From Heterodera schachtii (taxonomy: Eukaryota > Nematoda > Chromadorea > Rhabditida > Heteroderidae), in the NCBI GenBank assembly GCA_023374025.1, contig SIJG01000002.1:2921626-2985625 (forward strand): 64,000 bases of DNA. Direction: 5' to 3'. The position numbers and the translations under genes were made by a program. The number at the start of each line of letters is the position of its first letter. The first letter of the stretch is position 1. Positions 1 through 15,443 of the stretch are shown here, one piece after another. The notes beneath the pieces are model-generated. The model did no database searches and was not told where the DNA came from. It saw only the letters and a program-made list of their open reading frames with translations.

Positions 1-3000
1 GGAAAATAAAAATATTTCTTAAAAATGGCTTTTTCTCGGCAAATAAACCCAAAATTTGTTCTTGAATCCGCAGTTTTGACCTTAAATATTTCAGAAGTGA
101 GTTCCGATTTACAAAATTCACAAAAAGAGAAAATCCAATTAAAAGTAAAAGTAAAGCGAAAAAAAATAAATTTTTGTGTGCAACACGCAAAATTGGGGGG
201 GGGGGGGGGAAATGGCGGCGAATGGTCGGCCGATGGCAGCGGAAAAAGCTTTTTGTGCGGAGCGATTCAATGCGCTGGAGGGAAATGAATTTTTAGGAAT
301 TGCAAACAAAGCGATGATCAGAAAAAGAGGGAAAGAGGGGGGGGGGGGGGCTTTAATGGAATGAATCGAAAGGGACGAAGGAATTTGCAATAATTTATGT
401 GAAAATGGGGCGAGAAAGTGAGGACGGAGCGAATGAATGAATGAATTAATGGGAGGGTAAGTAAAAAAAAAACAGAAAAAACAGCTGATGAGTCACCGGG
501 GGGGGGGGGGGGGAGGGAAAGACACTTTAATTAATTTTTAGTAAAAAACAATTGGGGAATGAATGAATAATCCAACATACACACCAAATTTTCATCAAAT
601 AAAACGTACCATGGGCGGGTGGGAATTTTTTTTTTTTCGTAATCTTTCGGATTTCCGTATTGTTTACGGGAGAAAGAGGGAGAGAGAGAGGTCCGCAATT
701 TCAATTTATTTTTATTATTCATCATTCATTCCAATCGTTGCTGCTGCTGCCCATTTCGGCGGGCGGTGACGCGAGGGGTGCGAAAAGGGGGAAAAGGGCG
801 GGGGGGGGGGGAAAGGAAAGGGGGGATCAAAGGGGGGGGGGAAGTGGTGGGGGTGGGAGGGGATAGGGGGGGGGGGTCTCTGCTCACCCCTCACAGCAAT
901 CGCCACACCTCACACGATTCGGAAAATAATCCCCGCGGGCGAAGCAGGGAAATCGGAGAGCAAATTGGGGGCGGAGAGGGGGGGGGGGGGGGGAGGGGAA
1001 GGGAAGGGAAGGGAACCGGTTTATGACGACGAGCCGGCAATGGGACAAATACGGACGGATTGGGATGGACAAGTGGCAAAAAGAGGGGGAAGAGGGCAGG
1101 AAGAGAAAAAAAAACAAGAAAATTTATTGTAGAAAAGAAAACAATAATAAATAAATTTTAAATTGGGTTAAAAAACATATACGGTAGCGCTGTGCTAGGG
1201 TACGGTACCCAACGAATGGAATCAAAAAGGACGAAATGCGATTCGCTTTTGGGCCAATTTGCACCGATTTTTAGAAGCCTGAAATTTTAAACAAAATTTT
1301 CATTTCGAAAAAGTCGAATTTATTTTCTTGTTTATAATTTTGGTTTTTTTTTTTTTGGTTAATTTGTAAGTGAATGATAAATGGTAATTAATAGAGGACA
1401 ATTAATTTGGGTGGTTCGAATGATTCGGAATTGAAGTTTGGAATTTAATAAATAAAACATTTAAATTGTGATGTTTTTTTATATTTGTTTTGATAAAAAA
1501 AAGGAAGAAAAGGAACGAGAAAATTCCGAAGGGACCAAAGAGCGGCGTGAAACCGCCCAAGGCCAAATGCGTAAACATTTGATGGGATCGGCCCGATTTT
1601 TCAGCGACCACCAAATGAATGAATGGACCCATAAAATTGCGTTGCGAATGGAAATTTGTTATTGGGCTGATTGACGGAAGAAGAAGAAAGAATGCTCGCT
1701 CATTGAGGTGTGACGCATCTTTTGACCTTCGCCCATATAAAAAATTTTTAATTTTTATTAATTTTAATGCCACAAAATTTAAATAAAATCAGAGGAAAGG
1801 AATAATATAAATTCGTCAATGAAAAACGGTGCTCGGAAGCGGGACAAATGCACAGAGATTCACTCGTCCTCATTTGTATAAGACAGGGGGGGAAGGAGCT
1901 AACAGGGGCCGAGACTGTCCCGGAATTCCGTCTTTTTTGGGTCCCTGGACTTGGTTGGAAAGCGATTTAAAGTGCCGGCCCTGTTTTTTTTTACCCAAAA
2001 AATGGCATATTTCTTGAACAATTTTAAACTGAACAAAGCGCTGAAGCGATTTGAGTGCGCCGCTTCGCCTAGAAACACAACAAATCCATACACAGGACAA
2101 ATGAATATGAAAGAATGAATGAATGAAATGTCGGAAATTAATTTATTTACGCTGGAGGCGACGGATCTCGGGGCGGGAGTGACCTTGGAGAGCGCGGGGG
2201 GGGGAGGCAAATCCCGCGAAACTCCTCTCCCAAGCTAACAAATGAGTAATGGTATTAAATCAAAGTGGGTGAGGGGAAAGGGGTGGAAAAATTCATTTTG
2301 TAAATAAATCGTATGAATAAAACAAAAATTGAAAATTCATTTTTGCTGATTTTCATTTAATTTCCACGTCTTGCGAATTCGTCCGTTTGTCCATCAATTA
2401 GTGCCAGCCCGGCAATTGTCGCCAATTCTCGCGAGTTTAGCGATTGTACGTTAAAATTAAATTAAGTTTGCCATTGTTTTCTTTTTTTAATTCTTCCAAT
2501 TTGTGCGGTTTGCTGAATAACGGCGCTTTTCTTTTGCATCACTTTCGTTTAAAAATAAGGTCACATGCGTCGCTTTTTAATCGGCATCAATCAGAAGCCG
2601 AAAACGACGAAAAACGACGCCCCCCCCCCCACCCATTTCCCCCTTTTGCTCCCTCCTCCACCTTCGCTTCGCTTTGTTCGCTTCCCTCCTCTCGCGAGTC
2701 ATTCATTCACTCTTTCCCCACTTTTATCGGTGTGGCGTATGGCGACAAATGATAATTGTTTGGGAAATTTGTTTGTTGAGTAATTTATTTATGTTTGTTG
2801 GTTCGTTTCTGCTGTTCGTCGTTAGTTGCCTTTACTCCCCCTTTTTTCCTCCTCTTTTTCCTCTTCTAACCCCATAACTCTTTTTTATGCCTTCAATATT
2901 TTTTTCTGAAATTTTTAAGAAAATTCGGATTTTAATTTTACTTAAAATACATTATAGCACGACTTTTAAATGGAGAAGTTTAAATTTAAATTAAACTTTT

Positions 3001-3268
3001 AAATTTTTACTTTTCCAAAAAATCATTAAATATTATGCCAAACCAACGCAGTGAAAGAGCGTATTTTCAAATTCTCGGTTTTAATTTTTAATTTTTTTTT
3101 AATTTCAGAAATATTTTTTACAGTCCTTTACATAATTGGCTTTTCCTTTTCCTATAATTCTTTTATTTTTAGATTATTTTAATTACTCGCTTAAATAACC
3201 ATCCATTCCGCTTTTCTTGTACATATAAGTCTTTTCCTTCTCACCACTTCCCCTTCCTTAACTGAGGA
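1..3268. other. Gene-poor flank with poly-G tracts
   Basis: I found no splice-consistent coding exon here. The stretch contains several long G homopolymers (around 197-209, 339-350, 500-514, 800-860 and 970-993), AT-rich segments and a purine-rich block near 780-1020. Open frames are short and low in complexity (Gly/Arg or Pro/Phe runs). A frame at 1468-1674 reads as Glu/Lys-rich and then more protein-like, but it has no clear splice partners. The last 200 bases are probably the 5' flank of the katanin gene. Confidence 0.5.
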
Positions 3269-6193
<2,925 letters not shown>

Positions 6194-6960
6194 AAGTGTC
6201 TCTGACTGTGTACATATTCAATGGGCTTTATTAGGACGACAGCGGAATAATTCATTTTCTGGCCAATGATTCCTTTTTCCCTTCCCCGACTCTTTTTCCT
6301 CCCATTAACACTTTTCATTCCATCCCAAATTGCATGGCAAATTCCCTTAATCATTCACTCACCCCTTTCATTCTTTCTGTGTTTGTGCCATTAGAATGTC
6401 TTTCTTCTCCCCGCCCCCCCTTTCGATTCGTTCGACGATTTTTATTATCTCAAGGGCTTAAAAGAAAAATGAATTCAAATAACTATTTAGTCGTCTAAAT
6501 TTGCAAAAATGTTGCATTTTAATTCATTTTAAAACCAAAAAATATATAATATTTTTAAATTTAAGCCCTGATTATTACCTGTCATTTAGGGATGGTAAAG
6601 CTTGTTTCCCCCCGCTCATTCACACATATTTTCTGACCTGAACAGAGACACAATTAATTCTTTGTTTGTTGATTTTGTTTGTATTTGCTTTGAAGCCTCA
6701 CAGAAGGAAAATAGTTCAAATAAAGAGATTTAAATTAAATTTGGCATCTTTATAATTCATTAAGTTTATTGAAAACACAATTTAAAAGAAATCGTAAAAG
6801 GACAGACAACCTTTGGTCAAACACGCGTTAAAAAGAATTTAAGTAATCATTTTTATTGCCTGATCACTGATCAGAGGATAGCTAGCTTTTCTAGCTTTGT
6901 TTGTTAGCTCTGCATCTCCGACATCCTTTTTTCTCTCTTCCACCCCACCATCTCTCTCTC

Positions 6961-6996
<36 letters not shown>

Positions 6997-7946
6997 CTCT
7001 CTCTTTTTTTTCTCTCTCTCTCATTTCACTTTTGTGTAATTGACAGCCGCTTCTCTCTCTGCTGCTCCCCCTTTTTTGCTGTTCTGTGATATGCACTCGG
7101 CGCGTGCTTCGTCGTCTGTCTGCTCACAATTTGCCCTTTCTCTGTGCACTCTCTCCCTTCCGTCTGCTTCTCCGCTTCCCCTCTCTCCGTTGTGTTTCTC
7201 CCTTTTCCTTCTCTCTGTCTCTAATTACCCCCATTTTCCCATCATTTATTTATTAAATTGCCTCCCTTTTTCCTTTTCCTCCGCTTTGGTTTTGATTGAT
7301 ATGATAAGAATTTCAATTTTAGTTGCCGTGGGCTTTTGTGTCATCGAAATTATTCCCTTTCCCCCGCGGGTAATTATTTCATTTATTTCCCATTCCGATA
7401 AATTCCCCTTCCCCCCCCCCCCCCCCCCCCCTCTTTTTCCCCCTTTTCCCCGCTTTTGGCCTTTCGCTTTTTCTCCGCCTTTTTTTTGCCGTTTTTGCCC
7501 AAATGCCCGATGTAAACAATGCCTCACCAATTGCTTTTGTTGCCCATTTGTCTATTTTTCATTGGTCAAAAATCTCTAAAAAATGCATTTTTTTGAATTT
7601 TAAATCAATTAACCAAAGAGTAAACAAAACACACAATCTTTTAATGGCTTGGTTTTTCATTTGTCAGTGTTTTACGTTCTGAAAAATTCAACAATTATTT
7701 TATGGAAAATTTTTTTTTTTTTTGAATTTTACAATTGATAATGTACACTTAGAATCACACTGAATGATACCAAGAATGGCGTTGTTTATGGTGGATAAGT
7801 AATAAAAAGTCATTAATTGATTGACTCCTTCTAAAAGGAAATGCCAAAATTGAATTTTTGAATTTAATTAGTTCAAAATGCCAAATTGAATTTTGAATTT
7901 AATTAGTTCAAAATGCCCAAGTATTCTCTGCCCTTTCCTTGCCGTC
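6194..7946. other. Intergenic, pyrimidine-rich
   Basis: No gene is seen between the katanin stop and the next start. The stretch contains a (TC)n microsatellite, a C/T-rich block to about 7500 and a long C run near 7410-7430. The open frames over it are Ser/Leu/Phe/Pro artefacts of the pyrimidine bias. The last few hundred bases contain a repeated phrase (ccaaattgaattttgaatttaattagttc-like, about 7846-7915) just upstream of the membrane-protein gene. Confidence 0.5.
6949..7022. repeat. (TC)n microsatellite
   Basis: Nearly pure TC dinucleotide repeat, interrupted by CG, CC and T-run units, within the katanin downstream flank. Read directly from the sequence. Confidence 0.9.
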
Positions 7947-9291
7947 ATGAATGAACTGCTCGCCATCGTGCTCATTGTGCTGTTGTGCTGCGCAATGTTT
8001 TTCGCGTGGCTTTTCGCCCTGGCAACTTGCCCAGGTCAAAAAGGATTCATTGCTTACGATAGGCCCAACATACAGTAACCTGTCATACTGTATTCAGATC
8101 GTTTGGTCAACCTGATCAGTGGCACAAAGTCCAGGTTCTGTTGGGCAACTCAAAAACTCAATAAATTTGACAAAATTAACAAAATCCCCGCTTTTCCAAA
8201 AAGCATTTCCCCGCATTTTGTGCCACAGTTCGTCGCCCATTTCCCGCGCCAGCGAAGACAACGGCACTCGCAAGAGCTCCTCCGCGTGCGTTTCGGAGGC
8301 GGGCGGTGCGTCTCCGCCCGCGGCGCAGTCTCTGCTCGCGGCGGTTGTCAAACGCGCGTCTCCCGCCTCCCAGCGCGACATGCGCCCGCTGCTCGGCCGC
8401 TCGCGCTCCATCCCAAACAGCCGAAACAACGGCACCACCGCCTCGGCACCACCCCCAGCGATCGGCTCGGAAAAGCGTAGCACGTCGAAGAAGCTCAGTG
8501 TGGTGCCGGAAGCAGACGAACAGGTGGAGGAAGGAACGGCACCACCGCACAATCCATTGGCTAATTGCCCACTTAATCGACACTTAAACCAATTAACTTT
8601 AATTACACGCTTAATTTGCGCATAAACAATGCCTTTTCCGCCTCTCAGCTGACCGTCACTTCGTTGTCCCAATGCGGCGCCGTTCGAACCTCTGCGGGCG
8701 GTTTGCGGACGCCCACGTCGCCGAAGAATGCCCCGGGCATTGCCGAGGAGGGACTCGTCGTGCGCACGGTGCAACTGACGCGGCACCACAGCGAATGTGT
8801 TGCCAAATGTGTTGACGAAGCGGAAGAGGGGGAGGAGGAGGAAGGGAGACGCGAGGAGGTCGCGCGAGGGAGAGGGGGCGATTAGACATTAATTGAGGAA
8901 AGGAGAGCAATTAAGCACTAATGAATCGGGGGAGGGGCGGGGTGGGAATGGATGATGAATTCAGCAAAAGAGACGGCAAAATTAAGGGGATTCATTAGGC
9001 CTATGAAGCTCCTCATTAAGGGGGAGGGGAGATTAGGGCATTCATTAGCGGACAATTAGCCAAATTGGCCCTTTGAAGAGGCGACTGACGGCGGAGCACC
9101 GTGCGATGAGTGCGGAAGAGCAGAGGGAATTGTACAACGACGGACCGACGACGACGACGACGGCCAGCGACGGCGCGTCCTTTGAGGAGGTGGACGAGGC
9201 GGCGGCATCAGACGACGGCGACGACGCGCGGCACCGCCCCCAGCGAATGGCCACGCGCCGAAGCGCCCCTCCGGCAATTCATATCGCATGA
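7947..9291 (+). CDS. Single-pass membrane protein, unknown function
   Basis: A four-exon model closes in frame: 7947-8074, 8229-8523, 8649-8858 and 9079-9291 (~281 aa). Residues 3-27 form a strong hydrophobic segment (MNELLAIVLIVLLCC...) ending in a Cys, consistent with a signal anchor or an uncleaved N-terminal membrane helix. The rest is predicted to be disordered: Ser/Ala/Arg-rich, then an acidic run (EEGEEEEGRREE), then a Thr run and Asp/Glu-rich tail. Exon 1 ends CA|GT (8075) and joins T|TCG at 8229, giving ...NIHSSSPISRA. The last junction (8858 to 9079) is less certain, because without it exon 3 runs to a stop at 8885. I do not recognise the family. Confidence 0.6.
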
Positions 9292-10439
9292 TAATGGATG
9301 AAGAGGCTAATCTGTTTTTGTTTTTTGTTGGATTGCCAAAAAGCCATTTTCGCCGATTCATCCGCCGGTAAAAAAACATTTGCCGAAAAAAATGCCAAAA
9401 CATAGGCCATTCAATTCAATCACTTCCCTTTTCATTCATTGTGACAAATTTCCTACTTCATTTTGCATTTCTGATATTGCTCATTGTCTTAAATTAATCG
9501 CTTTAAAGTTGGCATTTGGCCATTTTGGCACTTTTTCCAATTGTTCGTTTTTATTGTCTGTTTTTTCAAAAATTTAGCCGATCACGCGAAAATTTTAAAT
9601 TGAAGAATAATTTATCTCCATCATTTTGTTTATTGTCCTTTGATCAAAAGACTTTTCGACAGTCTCGGAAATCAACTCCACCATTTCATTCTGTTCTCTT
9701 TTTATGTTTCAGCCGGGCCGAACAAAAAGGCATTTAACTCGAACAAAAATTTTGCCTGTTTATTTGTACAAATAATTTTACATTTATTACTTAAATTAAA
9801 TATTTATTTATTTATTACTTACTATTATTTTGTCCAATATTGTTAGATTATAGGTAGAGAAAAGCATATCTTTATGGACGAAAAAAAATTCATAATTCTT
9901 TAAAATGGCAAAATCCAAAAAAAAAAAAATGAAATGAAATTTAATCAAATCGACGCAAGAAATTCTTTTTCACGGACACTTAAAATTAAAATTATTAGGG
10001 ATATCTAAAAAAATATTAAAAAAAAGTGTATGGATTGTATCCGGCAGTGAATTTTAATGAATATTGGCCGGCGACTCATTAGCCAAAATTTAACAAAAAT
10101 TATTTTCAAATTAACAATTTTTTATTTGTTTTTTTTGTGTCCTCCCATTGATTTATGTGTGATAAATTTGGCCACACAAAATCCCCAGGGGTTTCTTTCT
10201 TTTTCTTTTCCTTTCTTTTCTGTTATGGCTTTTCACTTATTCAAAAAAGAAAAAAACACATCCAATTTTCGGCGATTTCTGACTTTGGCAGCAGCGAATT
10301 CCGCCCAAATGCCTTCCGCCGGAAAGATTTGGCATTTTGCAAATTCCCCGGGGGATTGGACACACGCAAATTGGGGGGGGGGGAGGGAGGCGGACACGGC
10401 ACTGAACAACAAAAAGCGGCCAAAATTTAAACCCCAAAA
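9292..10439. other. AT-rich intergenic DNA
   Basis: No supported exon. AT-rich sequence with short runs of A and T. Some frames extend towards 10440 (for example a Phe-rich frame from about 10057), but they have no homology signal I can recognise. This is probably promoter and 5' UTR of the potassium-channel gene. Confidence 0.45.
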
Positions 10440-11626
10440 ATGGCAATGGCGAGCATCCGATTGTGCTGCATTCGCACTTCGTTTTTGACGAGAAAGGTAA
10501 AAAAAGGGTCCATTTTAATTAGGGATATGCTCGTTTTGATTCCATGGATATTATGGCCAAAACTCAAAAACTCGGTCCATGTTCTGGCATGGACCCTACG
10601 GCAAATGCCCATTTTATAGGGAAAATCTTTGGCTCGAGTCGAGAAACTTCTCCACTTTTTTTCATTTATCAGTCTCGAACTCTCTCTTGCTATCACAAAT
10701 TTTAATCGCTTAAAACTCTGCCGGACTTTCTCAGCTCGTCGTGTTTGTCCTTTCCCATGTCGGCCTTTGCTTTTTGGTGGCCGTTTACGCCGTTTTGGGC
10801 GCTTTTATGTTCCGTGCCATCGAATTCCCGGCCGAACAAAAATTCCAGGGGCATATCGCCAACGATACATGGACGGTGGAGAAAAATTTAAAAAAATGAA
10901 TTTAAATGAAAATTTAAAAATGAAATTTAAAAATATGACAATTTTTATCTCTCCAAAAAGGTGGTGCAAAAATTGTACGAATTTATCGAGAAAAGTGAAG
11001 TGATCAGAGAGGACGAAATTAAACGAGGCGAGGAGCAAAAAAAGGGGAAAACCCAAAATTGAAAAATAATTAATTAATTGAAATTCAGAGGCACACAAAC
11101 TTTACAAGCAGTACGAACAGTCGCTGGTGTTCGCCGTGAACTACGAAGGTGGGGGGAGGGAATTTGAAGCTATTTAAAAAAGTATGGCCAAGGCTATGAC
11201 GAAAAATACGACGACAGTCACCCGACATTTCAATGGACGGTAAAATAAACAATTTTAACTAATAATTAATAAAAATATTAATTTAAATAATAATAATTAT
11301 TAATTAATTTGAAATAAATAATTTGAAAAAATATATTCATTGTTTTTTTGTTCAGTTTTCCGGTGCTCTTCTTTATTCCATCACAGTATTCACGTAATTT
11401 ATTCTCTATTTTATTTTATTCAAAATTCAATTGGCACTTTTCTCCCATTTTGGCACCATTGGCTATGGCCATATTTGTCCCAAAACTGCGCTTGCCCGGG
11501 GCCTGACCATTGTGTACGCCACCTTCGGCATTCCGTTGATGCTTTTGTGTTTAGCAAACATTGCCGAAAGTTTGGCACAGGTCAGAGAGAGAGAGAGGGA
11601 GGGAACGAGAGAGAGAGGAGGGTGGG

Positions 11627-11676
<50 letters not shown>

Positions 11677-14600
11677 ACAGAGAGACGGAGAGAGAAACAG
11701 AGAGACGGAGAGAGAAAAGCGAATTTTTTAAATTTTAATTGAAATTTTTGGTCCAAATTTCTCAAGGTGTTCACCTTCGTCTACTTTAAAGTATGCTGTG
11801 CCTATTGCCGTTGGCAGGCCAAAAAGCGGCAGGAAAAGCGCAGTGCCCTCAAATTACGCTACCACCCAAATGCGCCGGTGAATGTGCGACGCGGTGGGCC
11901 AAAATGGGACAAAAATATGCAAGGATAAAATGAAATATTCGGAATTAAAAGCGGGGACAATTTCCCGGCGGCGGGGGGGGGGGAAAGGAGGGGGAGGGGG
12001 GGGGGGTCAAAAGTGGCATCGGTGCAAATTCAGCTGCAATTAGCCAATTAAAATCGGCATTTCCCTTGAATTGTCCATTCAGTTCACTCAGGGCGTTCTG
12101 CGCAACGCTACAACAGTTTGTTGCGTCGGCATGCGAGGTGAAGAGGGGAAGAAAGCATCATTAAATATAAGCAAAGTTAGTGCCATTTTGAGTTTGTCAA
12201 TGCGCGGTCGTTGGGCCACCGGCGACACGAAAAGCATTCGATCACTCCGATCGCTGGAGGCGCAGCAGCGGGCGCAAAACTACGGCATGGCCAAATCGCC
12301 AAATTTTCAGCAGGAGGATGGGCCAATGAAAAAGTGAAACAATTTAAAATGAAAAAATAGATTCGATTTAATTTATTATTTACTAATTAATTTTAAAGAG
12401 AATTAAAAAACGAAATATTTTATTAAAAAAAAACAAATTTTGAAAACATAATAATTAAAAATGAATTAAATTTGGAATATTTTTAATATAAAAAAACCAT
12501 TAATAATATACTTAATAATGAAAGATAAAGTAAATCATTTATTAATTAAAATAGAAAAATAAATTGAAATTCAATAAAGTAAATTATTATATTAAAATCA
12601 AATATTCATAATAAAAAAATAATAATAAATTAAAATAAATATTTAAAATAAACCGTTTTTTAGAATTTATCACTCCCCCCTCCCCTCTCCCAAAAAGGAA
12701 CACTTTCCCGCGCGGTCGCGTGCACAAACAGCACATTCTGCCGAATTCGTCCGCTCAGCCGATTCCGCTGGTGATGAACAACGTGGAACGGTTCCGCGGC
12801 AACGCGGCCAACGGAAGCGGCGAAATGCTTTTGCTGCAGCAGGCACACTAATTGATTAACTAAGCCAATTAACTAATTATGCCAATTAATTATTTAATTA
12901 TGACGGAGGACTTCAAAATGGTAGTAGTCTTTTTAGGATCAATAGCTTTAATCACTTTTCACCAAATCCCAGAAAATGCCCTCATCTATGTCTTCGTCGT
13001 CTTCGCATGAACGGCGGCGTCGCCCGAGGGGCCGAGGCGGCGGAGTGCTTTTGCTGGGCAAATGCTGCCAACAGCAGCGAAACATGCAACACTATGCCAG
13101 GGGTAATAAGGCAATCAATTAGCCATGCTAATGACCATCATTGTTGGTGGGCAGTCGATGGGAATGGTGGCGGTGTTCCGGTGCGTTACTTGCGCAGTAG
13201 CCGCGACGGCTCCGAAGACGACCGATCGGCACTGATCGAACTGAAACCGTCCACATCGCTGCAGCTGGGCGATTTTGTTGCCTCACCGAACGACTCGCTG
13301 AGGCTGAAAGAGTGCAGAAGGAAAAAACTGAGGCGAGCAAATGGAAAGTCGAGAGTCAATCTCGACTTACACAGCCGAAAAGCGCGGCAATTTGGCAGCC
13401 GCTGATTAATTTGGGAATGAAACTAGGCATAACTCGACCCCAATTCCGGCATGAATTTGCGGGTGTCTTTGTGCCTTCCCTCGGGTCCCGTCAATGATGG
13501 ATGCCTTTTCAGTTCTTTCGTCCATTGGCATGTCCCACATAAATTTCAGTGCTCCACCCTCCTCTGCCCATCTGCGCACTGTTAGCAGTGCCAAAACATT
13601 GGAAAAAGGGCCGCCACCTTCGCCGCGTTCGGTGTTGTCCTGCAACATGGAAAACAACAACACAATGCCACCGCACATCGCACTGACGGAGACGGCATCG
13701 GCACGCATCCGCACGGAACTGCCGCGCATTCGCGTCAACGCGAGCGCCGATGAGAGTCGGTCGGTAAGCGGAGCGGAACTGGCGATGGAGGAGCGGCGCG
13801 CAAGTGGCGAGTCGGCAAAGCGACGGGGGAGTGCCGGGGTGAGAATTTGGACCCCCAAAATGTGGCACACATATAAAAGCATTTAAATTTCCAAATTAGC
13901 AAGTGCCACTTTCGGACGGTGAATTGGCCGAGCGCGAGGATGAGGAGGAGGACGGAGCGGAGGACGAGCTGGCGGACAAGTTCGGCTCGCAGCCCCAACT
14001 TTGCCAATTGCACAACTTCCGCCCTCGCTATGGCTTTTTGGAGCCGGTGGCATTTCCGACTACGGAAATGGAGCACATGACAATGGCGGAACAGATGCAG
14101 CAACAGCAGCAGCAGCTAATGACCAACAAAGAGCCAAGTGACAGCTCAATGGGGCGGAGGTAAAGCGGGGGGGGGGGGTACTGTAGAATGCCGCGGGGTA
14201 CGGTAGTGTGCCATTTATACGGCATCGCAAATATGAATTTGAGTGGACAGAAGCCGCATAATTTTCTTTGATGAGCAGACTCGAGGTCCGCTCGTATCCC
14301 AGCGACAGCGAATCCATCCGATCCGTCCGCCGCGTGGGCGGCGGCGTCCGGCGCGAAAAGATGCCCGTTTCAGTGGGCATAATTACGGTGAGAAATGCAC
14401 AGCAATGACATTCGCAATGCTAATGACACGCTAATTAGCAACAATTGCTCATCAATTAGGTCATTTTGTTCATTGCCGGCGGCGCAATGTTGTTCTCAAT
14501 TTGGGAAGATTGGAATTTCTTTGACGGGGCCTACTACAGCTTTATCACTCTCAGGCAAATCGTTTTTTTTTTTTTTTTTTTTTTTTTGCAAATTTGATTT

Positions 14601-15443
14601 TTCCTAAAAACATTTCCCCAATTCTCAGCACCATTGGCTTCGGTGACATTGTGCCGGGCCAATCATTGGACGAAGGCTCACAGGAGAAGCTAATTGTGCG
14701 AGAATTAAAAAAAATAATTAATAAAAGAAACAATTAGTGCGCTAACGTATTCTATGCTCCCCCCCCCCCCCCCCCCCCACAAAAAAGGTCTGTGCCCTTT
14801 ATTTGCTGTTCGGCATGGCACTGATCGCAATGTGCTTCAAACTGATGCAGGACGACGTTGTGCAGAAGGCCCGGTGGTTGGGACAACGCATTGGCATAAT
14901 CGGTGGTGGAATTATTAAAATTGAATTTTGAAAATGGGAAATTGAACCTAATTTTGTCAGTAAAATTTAAAAATTTAGGGTAAATTTCGAAAAATATGTC
15001 ATTAAATTTAATTTAATTTTTCTCTTTATTAATAACTTCACTTTTAATATTTTGTTTGCTTCAGTGCATGATGAAATTGGAAGCGAAGAGTCCGATTTTG
15101 AGGAGGAAGGCATTGCGATGGACGGCGAGGATGACTTTGGCATTTTCGGAGGTGCCGAAGACGGCGACGAATTGGTGGCGGCGGACGACGACTTGCTGAG
15201 CGTCAAAACGGAGCAGGTAATGGCGCGGCACAATTAATAAATGCCATTATTCGTTTTGGTGTTCTGCAGGAGAAGCGCACTCTCTCCTCAACTTCGTCCA
15301 CTAACAAAGCGCTGCAGGAGGAATTTCTGCTCGCCGCCAGTCGCCAGCGAACGCCGCGGGGGCGACGCGTCGCCGGGGGGCGCGCCAATGGCAAACGGAC
15401 GCGGCGCACGCGCGCGGAAGAGACCGGCGACGGCGGGGGATGA
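10440..15443 (+). CDS. Two-pore-domain (K2P/TWK) potassium channel
   Basis: A 21-exon model closes in frame (~842 aa), with exon starts at 10440, 10735, 10961, 11089, 11193, 11356, 11454, 11767, 12083, 12193, 12698, 12973, 13155, 13550, 13900, 14279, 14460, 14629, 14788, 15065 and 15270. TM1 is residues ~20-48 ([20 protein letters not shown]). Pore 1 has the filter TIGYGH (~138-143). TM2 is [21 protein letters not shown]3 lies near 636-655 ([16 protein letters not shown]). Pore 2 has TIGFGD (~675) and TM4 is [17 protein letters not shown]. The two pores and four helices define the K2P family, which carries background K+ current at the plasma membrane. The M2-M3 loop is ~450 residues, Ser/Arg-rich and acidic, far longer than usual. 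The C-tail is acidic, then Arg-rich. The intron at 11394-11453 ends in GG rather than AG. Introns starting at 11028 and 14555 use GC donors. Exons 11 and 13 have alternative donors. The TWK subtype is not assigned. Confidence 0.92.
11583..11717. repeat. (GA)n microsatellite in a K2P intron
   Basis: Purine dinucleotide repeat (GAGAGA with GGGA, GACA and GACGGA variants) filling most of intron 11581-11766 of the potassium-channel gene. The Arg/Glu frames across it are artefacts, because the exon boundary CAG|GT at 11580 is clear. Confidence 0.85.

Noticed and set aside
1402..1773. 123-codon minus-strand frame and its plus-strand partner
   Set aside because: No signal peptide, motif or splice context; composition is dominated by Phe/Ile from AT-rich DNA.
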